A stretch of 45,302 bases of DNA from an uncultured Oscillospiraceae bacterium (GCA_947627735.1 CANQXG010000017.1:1-45302); one strand, 5' to 3'. Shown: positions 1 to 8,389, numbered from the stretch's first letter. Notes: a model not told the origin generated them from the letters alone. Program-made: numbers and translations.

Positions 1-906
1 GCCGACGGGTGCGACAACCGCTGCGCCTACTGCGTCATCCCCTCCATCCGGGGAAAATACCGCTCCCGGCCCATGGATGCCATCCTGGCCGAGGCGAATG
101 CTCTGGCGGCGGACGGGGTTAAGGAGCTGATCCTGGTGGCCCAGGACGTGACCGCCTATGGCCGGGACTTCCGCAACGGCACCACCCTGTGTACCCTGCT
201 GCGGGAACTGGTGAAAGTGGAGGGCATAGAATGGATACGGCTGCACTACCTCTACCCCCACGAGATCACGGCAGAGCTGATCGACCTGATCGCCGCCGAA
301 CCCAAGATCGTGAAGTACCTGGACATCCCCATCCAGCACGTCAACGACGCCATCCTGCGCCGGATGCGCCGTCCGGAGACGAAGCAGGGCATCCGCGCGC
401 TCTTTGAAACGCTGCGGGATCTCATTCCCTTGGCGGAGATCCGTACCAGCCTGATCGTGGGCCTGCCCGGCGAGGGGGAGGCGGAATTTCAGGAGCTTAT
501 GGACTTCCTCCGGGAGCAGCAGCTGCCCCGGGTAGGGGCGTTCGTGTTCTCCCCCCAGGAGGGCACCGCGGCGGCGGAAATGACCGACCGATGTTCCCAG
601 GAGGAGGCGGAGCGCCGCCGGGACGCGGTCATGGCCCTGCAGGACCGCATCATGGAGGCGCACAACGACCGGCAGCGCGGCCATACGTTCAAGGTCCTGT
701 GCGAGGGCCGGGACGAGGATGGCCGATGGGTCGGCCGCAGCTGGGCCGACTCCCCGGAGGTGGACAGCCAGGTCCTCTTCACCGGCGACGCCGCGCCCGG
801 GCAGTTCGCCTGGGTGCGCATCGACGGCCAGGAGGACGGCTTCCTCACGGGGCACACTGTAATAATAAACGATAAAGGATCAAGGGATCGTTTCCTGTAT
901 GTTTGA
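1..906 (+). CDS. rimO: Ribosomal protein S12 methylthiotransferase RimO (5' partial)
   Basis: Radical-SAM enzyme that adds a methylthio group to the conserved aspartate of ribosomal protein S12. The frame is open from base 1, so the N-terminal methylthiotransferase domain lies outside the window. What remains (301 residues) opens with the radical-SAM cluster motif CDNRCAYC (bases 10-33), followed by VIPSIRGKYRSRP, which fits RimO better than MiaB, as does LILVAQDVTAYG. The last ~60 residues form the TRAM-type C-terminus that recognises the substrate. The stop codon overlaps the cysE start by 8 bases, so the two are probably translationally coupled. A second member of the family, MiaB, lies at 35.3-36.7 kb, and the sequence differences support separate roles. 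Confidence 0.93.
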   Translation, partial: ADGCDNRCAYCVIPSIRGKYRSRPMDAILAEANALAADGVKELILVAQDVTAYGRDFRNGTTLCTLLRELVKVEGIEWIRLHYLYPHEITAELIDLIAAEPKIVKYLDIPIQHVNDAILRRMRRPETKQGIRALFETLRDLIPLAEIRTSLIVGLPGEGEAEFQELMDFLREQQLPRVGAFVFSPQEGTAAAEMTDRCSQEEAERRRDAVMALQDRIMEAHNDRQRGHTFKVLCEGRDEDGRWVGRSWADSPEVDSQVLFTGDAAPGQFAWVRIDGQEDGFLTGHTVIINDKGSRDRFLYV

Positions 907-1543
907 CTATCTGAAAGAAACCGTCCGGGCCTACCAGGCCCGGGACCCCGCCGCCCGCAGCGCCCTGGAGGTATATCTTCTGTACCCCGGCGTGAAGGCG
1001 GTGCTGCGCCACCGGCGGGCCCACTGGTGCTGGACCCACAATCTGAAATTCCTGGGCCGGGCCATCTCCCAGCGCACCCGGAAAAAGACCGGCATCGAGA
1101 TCCACCCCGGCGCGAAGATCGGCCGGCGGCTGGTGATCGACCACGGCATGGGCGTGGTCATCGGCGAGACCGCCGAGATCGGCGACGACGTGCTGCTGTA
1201 CCAGTGCGTGACCCTGGGCGGCACCGGCAAGGACCAGGGAAAGCGCCATCCCACCATCGGCAACAACGTCCTGATCGGCTCCGGCGCCAAGGTGCTGGGT
1301 CCCTTCAAGGTGGGGGACAACAGCCGCATCGCCGCCGGCGCGGTGGTGCTCAGCGAGGTGCCCCCCAACTCCACCGCCGTGGGCGTGCCCGCCCACATCA
1401 CCCGCATCGCCGGCGAGCGCACCGACTTCGCCGCCCGGGTGGACCAGATCAGCGTGGCCGACCCGGTGGTCCAGGAGCTGTGCTCCCTGCGCAGCCGGGT
1501 CATCGACCTGGAACAGCAACTCGCAAAGGAGAAGGAGAACTGA
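899..1543 (+). CDS. cysE: Serine O-acetyltransferase
   Basis: Makes O-acetylserine from serine and acetyl-CoA, the first committed step of cysteine synthesis. The 214-residue protein is of the short Gram-positive type. Its C-terminal half is a left-handed beta-helix built of hexapeptide repeats (IGRRLVIDHGMGVVIG onward), with the conserved HGMGVVIGETAEIGD and LGGTGKDQGKRHPTIG segments that carry the catalytic histidines. It starts inside the 3' end of rimO and ends three bases before cysS, giving a rimO-cysE-cysS operon that places cysteine synthesis beside cysteine charging. The start is ATG at 899 with a weak upstream AAAGGA; coupling to rimO may help initiation. Confidence 0.95.
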   Translation: MFDYLKETVRAYQARDPAARSALEVYLLYPGVKAVLRHRRAHWCWTHNLKFLGRAISQRTRKKTGIEIHPGAKIGRRLVIDHGMGVVIGETAEIGDDVLLYQCVTLGGTGKDQGKRHPTIGNNVLIGSGAKVLGPFKVGDNSRIAAGAVVLSEVPPNSTAVGVPAHITRIAGERTDFAARVDQISVADPVVQELCSLRSRVIDLEQQLAKEKEN

Positions 1544-1546
1544 CTT

Positions 1547-2947
1547 ATGCGTTTTTATAACGACCTGACCATGCGCAAGGAGGACTTTGTCCCCATCACC
1601 GAGGGCAAGGTCACCATGTACAGCTGCGGCCCCACGGTGTATAACTACATCCACATCGGCAACGCCCGGCCCATCATCATGTTCGACGTGCTGCGCCGGT
1701 ATCTGGAGTACCGGGGCTATGAGGTGACGTTCGTGCAGAACTTCACCGACGTGGACGACAAGATCATCCGCCGGGCCAACGAGGAGGGCATCTCCTCCGC
1801 CGACGTGGCGGAAAAATACATCGCCGAGTACTGGCAGGACGCCCACGCCCTGGGCGTGCAGGACGCCACCGTCCACCCCAAGGCCACCGAGAACATCCCC
1901 CAGATCATCGACATCGTCCGGACCCTGGTGGACAAGGGCTACGCCTACGAGGTGAACGGGGACGTGTACTACCGGACCATGAAGTTCCGGGACTACGGCA
2001 AGCTCAGCCACCAGAACCTGGACGACCTGATGTCCGGCGCCCGGGTGGAGGTCAACGACGGCAAGGAGAACCCCATGGACTTTGCCCTGTGGAAAGCCGC
2101 CAAGCCCGGCGAGCCGGCCTGGCAGTCCCCCTGGGGCATGGGCCGGCCCGGCTGGCACATCGAGTGCTCCGCCATGTCCAACCGCTATCTGGGCAAGACC
2201 ATCGACATCCACACCGGCGGCAAGGATCTGATCTTCCCCCACCATGAAAACGAGATCGCCCAGTCCGAGGCCGCCAACGGCGTGCCCTTCGTCCACTACT
2301 GGCTGCACAACGGCTTCATCAACATCGACAACCGGAAGATGTCCAAGTCCCTGGGCAACTTCTTCACCGTCCGGGAGGCCGCCGCCGTGTACGGCTACGA
2401 CTGCATCCGCATGTTCATGCTCATGAGCCACTACCGCTCCCCGCTGAACTACTCCACCGACATCCTCACCCAGGCCCAGGCCGCCCTGGACCGGCTCAAG
2501 ACCGCCAAGGACAACCTGGACTTCTTCGCCGCCAATGGCCGTGAGGGGGCGCTGGAGGGCGGCGACGCCGCCTACGCCGCCGGGCTGGACAAATACCGCC
2601 AGCGGTTCATCGAGGTCATGGACGACGACTTCAACACCGCCGACGCGGTGAGCGTGCTGTTCGAGCTGGTGCGGGACGTGAACGCCGCCGTCTCCCCCGC
2701 CTCCGACCCCACCAAGGCCCTGGCCGGCGCCTGCCGGGACGTGTTCCTGGAACTGTCCGGCGTGCTGGGCATCCCCTTCGGCGCGGCCGATGACCTGGAC
2801 CGGGAGATCGAGGAGAAGATCGCCGCCCGCCAGGCTGCCCGGAAGGCCAAAAACTGGGCCGAGGCCGACCGCATCCGGGACGAGCTGAAGGCCGCGGGCA
2901 TCATCCTGGAGGATACCCCCCAGGGCGTCAAATGGCACCACAGCTGA
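1547..2947 (+). CDS. cysS: Cysteine--tRNA ligase
   Basis: Class I aminoacyl-tRNA synthetase that charges tRNA-Cys in the cytoplasm. It has 466 residues, the usual family length. The HIGH motif is HIGNARP near residue 32 and the KMSKS loop reads NRKMSKSLGNF. The zinc site that selects cysteine is visible as C in YSCGPTVYN, C in WHIECSAMS, and HHENE. A DALR-type anticodon-binding domain and the short C-terminal domain follow. AAGGAG at 1532-1537 lies nine bases before the ATG. It is the last gene of the rimO-cysE-cysS operon and is followed by a strong intrinsic terminator. Confidence 0.97.
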   Translation: MRFYNDLTMRKEDFVPITEGKVTMYSCGPTVYNYIHIGNARPIIMFDVLRRYLEYRGYEVTFVQNFTDVDDKIIRRANEEGISSADVAEKYIAEYWQDAHALGVQDATVHPKATENIPQIIDIVRTLVDKGYAYEVNGDVYYRTMKFRDYGKLSHQNLDDLMSGARVEVNDGKENPMDFALWKAAKPGEPAWQSPWGMGRPGWHIECSAMSNRYLGKTIDIHTGGKDLIFPHHENEIAQSEAANGVPFVHYWLHNGFINIDNRKMSKSLGNFFTVREAAAVYGYDCIRMFMLMSHYRSPLNYSTDILTQAQAALDRLKTAKDNLDFFAANGREGALEGGDAAYAAGLDKYRQRFIEVMDDDFNTADAVSVLFELVRDVNAAVSPASDPTKALAGACRDVFLELSGVLGIPFGAADDLDREIEEKIAARQAARKAKNWAEADRIRDELKAAGIILEDTPQGVKWHHS

Positions 2948-2968
2948 CCAAAATCGCCAATTTCACCC

Positions 2969-2999
2969 CACCTCCGCCCGATGGCGGGGGTGTTTTTTT
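2969..2999 (+). terminator. Intrinsic terminator after cysS
   Basis: Ten-base-pair stem (2969-2978 with 2983-2992, one T-G wobble) with loop CGAT, followed by seven T residues at 2993-2999. It ends the rimO-cysE-cysS operon. Confidence 0.9.
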
Positions 3000-3030
3000 G
3001 CCCCCTTCCCCCACTTTTTGTCTTTTTTTG

Positions 3031-3059
3031 TTGACTTTTCCGGTCGTCTGTGATAAATT
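3031..3059 (+). promoter_or_regulatory. Sigma-A type promoter for the pseudokinase/lectin gene
   Basis: TTGACT (3031-3036), 17-base spacer, TAAATT (3054-3059), with a TG just upstream of the -10. It lies between the cysS terminator and the ATG at 3110 in a locally AT-rich stretch. Confidence 0.6.
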
Positions 3060-3109
3060 GTTTTATATCGTAACCGAAATGTAACTTTTTAAGATGGCAG
3101 GTGACAGCT

Positions 3110-5365
3110 ATGTCGGAACGGGAACTGGACCCGGTGTCGTCCCTGGTGGGATATCTGCATGAGATCACGCCGCGCCAGGCGGTAAAGCTGGCCCGGGAAC
3201 TGTGCGGACAGCTGGAGGGCGAGCCGGAGAGCTTCCACGGCGGCGTGTGGCCGGGGAACGTGTCGCTGGATGTGGAGGGCAGGGCCGTGCTGGGCCGGCC
3301 CCAGCGCACCCCCGCCAGAAAGCGCACCGCCACCCAGGCGGAGTACACCGCACCGGAGTTTTTCTGGTACGGGGACGCCTCCGCCGCGGCGGACGTGTAC
3401 ACCGTGGGGCTGATGCTCTACGCCGGATGCAGCGGCGGTCTGCTTCCCTTCCAGCCGCAGACGGGCGAACCCACCGATAAGGACCGGGCCGACGCCATGC
3501 GTCGGCGGATGAAGGGCGAACCCGTCACCGCCCCGGCGGGGGTCAGCGACGGGCTGAAGCGGGTCATCGAGAAGGCCCTGGCCTACGGCCCCGAGGACCG
3601 GTACATCACCGCCCGGGAGATGCTCACCGCCCTGAACGGGGTGGAGGAGGCCCGGCAGGATCCGGCCCAGGCAGCCGCCGCCAGCGCCGCGGCCATGGCC
3701 GGCGCGGCGGAGATATTGTTCGCCCCCCATGAGGACAGCCCGCTCCCGGCCCAGCCCGCCGGTGGGGAGGACATCGACCTGGAGGCCCTGCTGGAGGACG
3801 TGGACCTGGAGGACGTCCCGGAGCCGGCGGCGGAGGAGCCGCCCGCTGCCGAAGCGCCTGTTATCGAAGAAACTATACCTGAAGGACCTGTTTACGAAGG
3901 ACCCCTATCCGAAGGACCTGAACACGAGGGACCCACACCCGAAGGACTTGCGCCTCTGCCGGAGGCAGAGGCCGCCGAAGATATCGCCCCCGAAGCGGAG
4001 GAGGACGCCGGCCCGGCGCTGGAGGAAGAGGCCCCTGTGGCCGAAGAATCCGCGCCGGAAGAGCCTGCGGAGGAGGCATCCCCGGAGCCGCCCGCGCCCC
4101 CGGAGTTTCTGCCGGAGACGGACGGCGGCTGGCAAAAGGACGGGGCGGCCATCGCCGCGGCGGCTGCGGCAGCGCCCCTGGCGGAGGGCGTCATGGACGC
4201 GCCGGTCACACCGCCCGCCCCGGCGGCGGAAAAAACGCCCCGGCCTGAATACCGGGTGCAGAAGCATTTTGAAAAGACCGCGCCCGTCCGGGCGAAGAAG
4301 AAGCGCCGCTCCCCCGCCCCCTTCCTGTGGGGCGCGGCGGCCCTGGCCATCCTGGCGGGGACCGGATATCTGCTGTTCAGCGGCGGCAGGGAGGCAAAGC
4401 CCGAGGCGTCCGCCCCCTTCCCCACCCAGGACGCAGCCGACGCGGAGGGACCCAGCGCGTCCCCCCTGGTGATCACGCCCCATCCCGCCGGGACCGAGGC
4501 ACCCGCGCCCACCCAGGCGCCGGGATCCTCGCCCTCCCCGGAGCCGGCGGCGTCCACTCCGGCGCCCATGCCCACCGCCCCCGTGACGGAGACCCTGTCC
4601 GTCCCCGCGGGCGGCAGCGGCAGCACCGGCAATACCGGCGGCAGTTATTCAGGCGGCAGCACCGGCGGCTATACCGGGGGCGGTAACACCGGAAGCAACA
4701 CCGGAAGCGGCAGCAGCTCCGGCGGCGGCAGCTATACCGTCGACCCGGCGGACGACACCGTGTACATCACCGGCATCGGCGTGAACGTCCGCTCCGGCCC
4801 GGGCACGGGCTACCCCATCATCGGCTCGGTGAGCACCGGCGACACCCTGCACCGCACCGGCACCTCCGGCGGCTGGAGCCGGGTGGAGTTCAAGGGCGTC
4901 ACCGGCTATGTGTCCAACCTCTACGCCGGCACGGAGGCCCCGGCCACGCCCACCCCCGCCCCCACGGAGGAACCCGCTCCCCCGGCGGAGCCGGTCTGGA
5001 CGGTCACGGCGGAGGACCTGACCTACGCCCAGGCCATGGAGGCAGCCGAGGAGCAGGGCGGTCTGGCCGTGGTAAAGACCGAGGAGGACCTGGCGGCCCT
5101 GACGGAAACTCTGGCGGACAGCGAGGTGGACTACCTCTGGCTGGGCGTGAGCTATGATCCGGAGGAGGCCTGCTGGAAGTGGGCCGACGGCACGGTCCTG
5201 GCGGAGGACGACCCCCTGTGGGAGAAAAGTCCCGCGCCGGGCCACGACGGGGCGCTCCTGACCCGGACGGAGGACGGCTGGAAGCTGGTGAGCCTGTCCT
5301 GCGCCGGCTTCGACCCCGCCTCGGAGACCTATGCCGGCAGGCTGGGCTATGCCACCGCCGGCTAA
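3110..5365 (+). CDS. Membrane protein: pseudokinase C-lobe, TM, SH3b and C-type-lectin-like domains
   Basis: A 751-residue protein. Residues 10-178 read like the C-lobe of a Ser/Thr kinase: HGGVWPGN at 43-50 sits where HRDLKPEN should be, APEF is at 81-84, DVYTVG at 95-100 and PEDRY at 161-165. The catalytic Asp and Lys are replaced (Gly45, Trp47), the DFG position reads GRP, and there is no N-lobe, so it should not phosphorylate. Next come a long acidic Pro/Glu/Ala linker with short EGP repeats, a basic stretch, one membrane helix (about 405-424), a Ser/Gly/Thr-rich stalk, a bacterial SH3 domain (about 548-607, NVRSGPGTGYPIIG) and a C-type-lectin-like domain (LTYAQAMEAAEEQGG... YLWLGV... WKWADGT). 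The likely topology is pseudokinase inside and SH3b/lectin outside. GGTGA at 3100-3104 favours ATG 3110 over GTG 3101. It is monocistronic. The ligand and role are unknown. Confidence 0.8.
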   Translation: MSERELDPVSSLVGYLHEITPRQAVKLARELCGQLEGEPESFHGGVWPGNVSLDVEGRAVLGRPQRTPARKRTATQAEYTAPEFFWYGDASAAADVYTVGLMLYAGCSGGLLPFQPQTGEPTDKDRADAMRRRMKGEPVTAPAGVSDGLKRVIEKALAYGPEDRYITAREMLTALNGVEEARQDPAQAAAASAAAMAGAAEILFAPHEDSPLPAQPAGGEDIDLEALLEDVDLEDVPEPAAEEPPAAEAPVIEETIPEGPVYEGPLSEGPEHEGPTPEGLAPLPEAEAAEDIAPEAEEDAGPALEEEAPVAEESAPEEPAEEASPEPPAPPEFLPETDGGWQKDGAAIAAAAAAAPLAEGVMDAPVTPPAPAAEKTPRPEYRVQKHFEKTAPVRAKKKRRSPAPFLWGAAALAILAGTGYLLFSGGREAKPEASAPFPTQDAADAEGPSASPLVITPHPAGTEAPAPTQAPGSSPSPEPAASTPAPMPTAPVTETLSVPAGGSGSTGNTGGSYSGGSTGGYTGGGNTGSNTGSGSSSGGGSYTVDPADDTVYITGIGVNVRSGPGTGYPIIGSVSTGDTLHRTGTSGGWSRVEFKGVTGYVSNLYAGTEAPATPTPAPTEEPAPPAEPVWTVTAEDLTYAQAMEAAEEQGGLAVVKTEEDLAALTETLADSEVDYLWLGVSYDPEEACWKWADGTVLAEDDPLWEKSPAPGHDGALLTRTEDGWKLVSLSCAGFDPASETYAGRLGYATAG

Positions 5366-5371
5366 GACGAC

Positions 5372-5416
5372 AAAAAAACAGCGGCGCGGCCTATGGCCGC
5401 GCCGTTTCTCATTTTT
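5372..5416. terminator. Bidirectional terminator between convergent genes
   Basis: Perfect ten-base-pair stem (5382-5391 with 5395-5404, loop TAT), with an A run on the left (5372-5378) and a T-rich right side. It can stop the plus gene ending at 5365 and the minus glycosidase ending at 5419. Confidence 0.88.
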
Positions 5417-5418
5417 CC

Positions 5419-7068
5419 TTATATCCGCTCCACGGAGAAAGTCCCGTCGGCGCTGTCCACCTGACAGCGCACCGTTTCCTCCGGGCACCGGCGGATGAAC
5501 CGGACCATGCCGCCCTCCGCATGCTCGAAGCGGATGTCCCCGGTGCGCAGGGCCGGGTGGCCGGCCTTCATGGCCGCCAGATCGCGGTACAGCGCCTGCA
5601 GGTCCTTATCCTCCTTGCCCCAGGGGAACACCTTCCGGTTCATGGGGTCCCGGCCCCCGGTGAGGCCGGCCTCGTCCCCGTAATAGATCACCGGGGACCC
5701 GGGCAGGGCGAACTGCAAAAACGCCGCCGTCCGGCGCTGGACCCTGTCCGGCAGGACCGTGCCGATGCGCTCGGTGTCGTGGGTGCCCAGCACCGCCATG
5801 GTGCAGTCCAGGGCAGCGGCGGGATAGTTCTCCGCCAGGGTCATCACCGTTTCCGCCAGAGCGGCGCCGTCGTCCTCTCCCCGAGCGAAGGCGATGATGG
5901 CGGTACGGAAGGGGTAGTTTATGACCCCGTCCAGCTCCCCGCCGGTGAAGTACTTCCGGCGGACGCTGTAGCTGATCTTGTTGGAGGCGTCCTCCCAGAC
6001 CTCGCCGATGACCACGCCGTCGGGCTTGACGGCCTTCACCCGCCGGCGCAGGGCCGCGATGAACGCGTCCGGCAGCTCGTCGGCCACATCCAGGCGGAAG
6101 CCGTCCGCCCCCCGGCGCAGCCAGGTGGCCACCACGCCCTCCTCGCCCAGGATGTATTCCATGTAGTCCGGGTCCAGCTCATTGACGCAGGGCATCACGT
6201 CCACGCCCCACCAGCACGTATATTTCTTGGGAAATTCCTGAAAATCGTACCACTTATAGTACTTTGACGCCGGTCCGGCCGACACCGCTCCCCCACCATA
6301 CCGATTTTCGCAGTCGAAGTATATGCTGTGGCTGCCGGTGTGGGAGAACACCCCGTCCAGCACGATCCGCATACCTCGGGCATGGGCCGCGTCGCACATG
6401 GCAGTGAAATCCGCCTCGGTGCCCAGCATGGGGTCCAGGCGCATGTAGTCCGCCGCGTCATAGCGGTGGTTGGACCAGGCCATGACCACGGGGTTGAAGT
6501 AGATCACCTCCACCCCCAGGCCGCGGATGTAGTCCAGCTTCTCCGTCACGCCCCGCATGTTGCCCCCGGCGAAGTCCGTGGCGTCTTTGGCCCGGGGCAC
6601 GAAGCGGCCAAAGGGCCGGACCGAGAAGGGGGTGAGTTTCCCCGTCAGGTCGCAGCCCCCGCTCTTATAGAACCGGTCGGGGAAGATCTGGTAGTACACC
6701 GTCCCCCGGTACCCCTCCGGCGGGGCATAATCCGCCGGCAGCACGCTCAGCTGCCACAGCTCCCCCTCGCCGATGTTGGTGCCGTCACCGGCCTTATACA
6801 GGTCATAGTCCCCGTTTTTGTCCCAGATGTGGAATTTATAAAAGTACAGCCCCGGCGTGTCGGGGGCGAAGGCGGCGGCGAACACGTGGTACGGCCCGTC
6901 CTCGCCTTGGCGCGCCAGCTCCACCTCCAGGTCCTGGGCGGTGAGGGTCACCCGCCGGGCGCCGCACTCCGCGGGCACCCGGACGCGCACACGGCACGCC
7001 TGGCCGGCCCATACCGGCCCGAAGGGGCTTTTATCCCCGATGCATCGGCTGTCATATAAGATGTTCAT
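5419..7068 (-). CDS. GH13 alpha-glycosidase (neopullulanase/cyclomaltodextrinase-like)
   Basis: Probable cytoplasmic enzyme (549 residues, no signal peptide) that hydrolyses alpha-1,4 (and perhaps 1,6) links of maltodextrins. The four GH13 regions are present: VLDGVFSHTG (region I, about residue 236), GFRLDVADE with the nucleophile Asp (II, about 323), GEVWEDA with the acid/base Glu (III, about 356) and LGTHDTERI with the third carboxylate (IV, about 428). The first ~100 residues look like a beta-sandwich of the CBM34 type that often leads this subgroup. The length and the FPDRF, FAGG and YYGDEAGLTGG segments fit neopullulanases. GGGAGA precedes the ATG, and a consensus promoter with a palindrome lies upstream. 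No sugar transporter or regulator is adjacent, so the substrate is not fixed by context. Confidence 0.88.
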   Translation of the reverse strand: MNILYDSRCIGDKSPFGPVWAGQACRVRVRVPAECGARRVTLTAQDLEVELARQGEDGPYHVFAAAFAPDTPGLYFYKFHIWDKNGDYDLYKAGDGTNIGEGELWQLSVLPADYAPPEGYRGTVYYQIFPDRFYKSGGCDLTGKLTPFSVRPFGRFVPRAKDATDFAGGNMRGVTEKLDYIRGLGVEVIYFNPVVMAWSNHRYDAADYMRLDPMLGTEADFTAMCDAAHARGMRIVLDGVFSHTGSHSIYFDCENRYGGGAVSAGPASKYYKWYDFQEFPKKYTCWWGVDVMPCVNELDPDYMEYILGEEGVVATWLRRGADGFRLDVADELPDAFIAALRRRVKAVKPDGVVIGEVWEDASNKISYSVRRKYFTGGELDGVINYPFRTAIIAFARGEDDGAALAETVMTLAENYPAAALDCTMAVLGTHDTERIGTVLPDRVQRRTAAFLQFALPGSPVIYYGDEAGLTGGRDPMNRKVFPWGKEDKDLQALYRDLAAMKAGHPALRTGDIRFEHAEGGMVRFIRRCPEETVRCQVDSADGTFSVERI

Positions 7069-7101
7069 AGGGTCTCCCTGCCATTTTGATCGAGCGCTAA
7101 T

Positions 7102-7130
7102 ATTATATTAGACGTCGGTGGGAATGTCAA
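7102..7130 (-). promoter_or_regulatory. Consensus promoter of the GH13 gene with palindrome over the -10
   Basis: On the minus strand, TTGACA (7125-7130), 17-base spacer, TATAAT (7102-7107). The 15-base perfect palindrome CTAATATTATATTAG (7097-7111) covers the -10 and could be a repressor site. Confidence 0.75.
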
Positions 7131-7371
7131 TCTCTGGATGGCGCCGGGGCAGAGTTAAAGGTCCATTCATCATTTGTTTACAAATAGTTGCAAATTTATT
7201 CACCAATGCCCGGGCGGGATACGGTATGATAGGACCATCCCAAGGGAGAGTGCCGATGCTCCCGCGGGAGGGACACGTGAGCATGATCGTTTGACACTTT
7301 TCATTTTTCACTCCTCTCTTCTTTGTTGCAGGGCCGGTCACCTTCGGGTGGCCGGCTTTGTACGTTTCACG
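7131..7371. other. Non-coding stretch with hairpins
   Basis: No convincing gene. It contains a small inverted repeat ATTTGT/ACAAAT around 7179-7192, a loose hairpin with ATGCTC/GAGCAT arms near 7257-7284, a 10-bp stem with a TTCG loop (GCCGGTCACC/GGTGGCCGGC) at about 7333-7356, and the left arm of the 12-bp palindrome at 7354-7380. Together with the tandem repeats that follow, the gap between genes is about 640 bases, long for this compact segment. Confidence 0.5.
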
Positions 7372-7380
7372 TACAAAGCC
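7354..7380. repeat. Perfect 12-bp inverted repeat
   Basis: Arms GGCTTTGTACGT (7354-7365) and ACGTACAAAGCC (7369-7380) with loop TTC. The right arm runs into the first 125-bp repeat unit, and its ACAAAGCC end recurs at each unit boundary. Confidence 0.85.
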
Positions 7381-7630
7381 GTGGCTTAATTCGAGGCGGA
7401 CTCCCGCCCCCTCGAGCTCCCCCTGCGTGACCGGGCTGGTCCGTGTTGTCCCTCCTGCCGGAGGCCATCCATTTATGTCTGCCCTTTGGGCAGCCATACA
7501 AAGCCGTGGCTTAATTCGAGGGCGGCTCCCGCCCCCTCGAGCTCCCCCTGCGTGACCGGGCTGGTCCGTGTTGTCCCTCCTGCCGGAGGCCATCCATTTA
7601 TGTTTGCCCTCCGAGCAGGCATACAAAGCC
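7372..7630. repeat. Tandem direct repeat, 125-bp unit, two copies plus a 9-base third start
   Basis: Unit 1 (7372-7496) and unit 2 (7497-7621) are nearly identical, including TACAAAGCCGTGGCTTAATT and CGTGACCGGGCTGGTCCGTG. The first bases of a third unit (TACAAAGCC) are at 7622-7630. Each unit holds a strong hairpin (CGAGGGCGG facing CCGCCCCCTCG on the same strand). Read on the minus strand each unit gives a short open frame, but frame and codon use do not suggest a protein. This looks like an intergenic repeat family, perhaps an RNA. Confidence 0.85.
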
Positions 7631-7661
7631 TCTACATGGTGACAAAGCCCCTACTTCCTTC

Positions 7662-7691
7662 TTGTCCTTTTCCCGGGAAATGTGGTATCAT
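7662..7691 (+). promoter_or_regulatory. Possible promoter for the DUF2461 gene
   Basis: TTGTCC (7662-7667), 18-base spacer, TATCAT (7686-7691), about 20 bases before the start codon. A moderate match. Confidence 0.4.
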
Positions 7692-7711
7692 ACCGGACGA
7701 GGTGACGGACC

Positions 7712-8389
7712 ATGACGAAAAACATCCCGCCCTTCGAGGGCTTTCCCCCGGACCTGCCGGATTTCCTGTGGGGCCTGGGCTTCAACAACGAGCGGCCCTG
7801 GTTCAACGACCACCGGGCGGACTTCGAGCGCTGTCTGAACACGCCCATCCACGCCCTGGCGGAGGACGTGAAGGCGGCCATGGGGGACCGGCACCCCGGC
7901 CTGGCCCCGGCGCTGCACGTGTCCCGCATCTGGCGGGACGCCCGGCGGCTGTTTGGCCGCGGCCCCTTCAAGGAGCATATGTGGTTCTCCCTGGGCGTGT
8001 CAGGGGAGATATACACCCCCACCCCCCAATTCTGGTTCGGCATCGACGCCAAGAGCTGGGAGGCGGGCATGGGCTGCTGGAACATGTCCGGGGAGATGCT
8101 GGACCGGTGGCGCAAGAGCATCGACGCCGCGCCCCAGCGGCTGGAGGCCATCGTCCGCCGGCTGGACCGGCGGGAGGACCTGGCCCACTACTGGAAGGTC
8201 TACAAGCGGCCCAAGGGGGACCCGGGACCGGCGCTGTACGACTGGTACAACGCCATGTCCGTGGAGCTGGGCAAGACCGTGTGGTTCGACCCGGCGCCCC
8301 CGGGCAGGGAGCTGCTGGACCAGGTGCTGGATGTCTATGAGGCCCTGGTGCCCCTGTACCAGTACCTGCTGGAGCTGGGCGCGGGTTGA
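7712..8389 (+). CDS. DUF2461 family protein
   Basis: A 225-residue cytoplasmic protein of the DUF2461 (TIGR02453) family. The N-terminal signature FEGFPPDLPDFLWGLGFNN followed by WFNDHRADFE matches the family's LxxNNxxxWFxxhrxxyE pattern, and the central SRIWRDARRLFG...PFKEHMWF block is also typical. The family has no established function, and no catalytic residues can be named from sequence. GAGGTGAC precedes the ATG. Its stop codon overlaps the -35 of the downstream Fur-family promoter, so the two are packed but separately transcribed. Confidence 0.85.
   Translation: MTKNIPPFEGFPPDLPDFLWGLGFNNERPWFNDHRADFERCLNTPIHALAEDVKAAMGDRHPGLAPALHVSRIWRDARRLFGRGPFKEHMWFSLGVSGEIYTPTPQFWFGIDAKSWEAGMGCWNMSGEMLDRWRKSIDAAPQRLEAIVRRLDRREDLAHYWKVYKRPKGDPGPALYDWYNAMSVELGKTVWFDPAPPGRELLDQVLDVYEALVPLYQYLLELGAG

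Noticed and set aside
845-2941. Very long open frame antisense to cysE and cysS
   Set aside because: Stop codons are rare antisense to GC-rich genes with G/C third positions. The translation is a low-complexity Gly/Val/His/Asp mix, and the plus-strand genes are certain.
3101-3109. GTG start three codons upstream for the pseudokinase protein
   Set aside because: The GTG is part of the likely Shine-Dalgarno sequence for the ATG at 3110.
7108-7626. Minus-strand open frame over the tandem repeats
   Set aside because: The 125-bp period is not a multiple of three, so the two units are read in different frames. No ribosome site or family match supports a protein.
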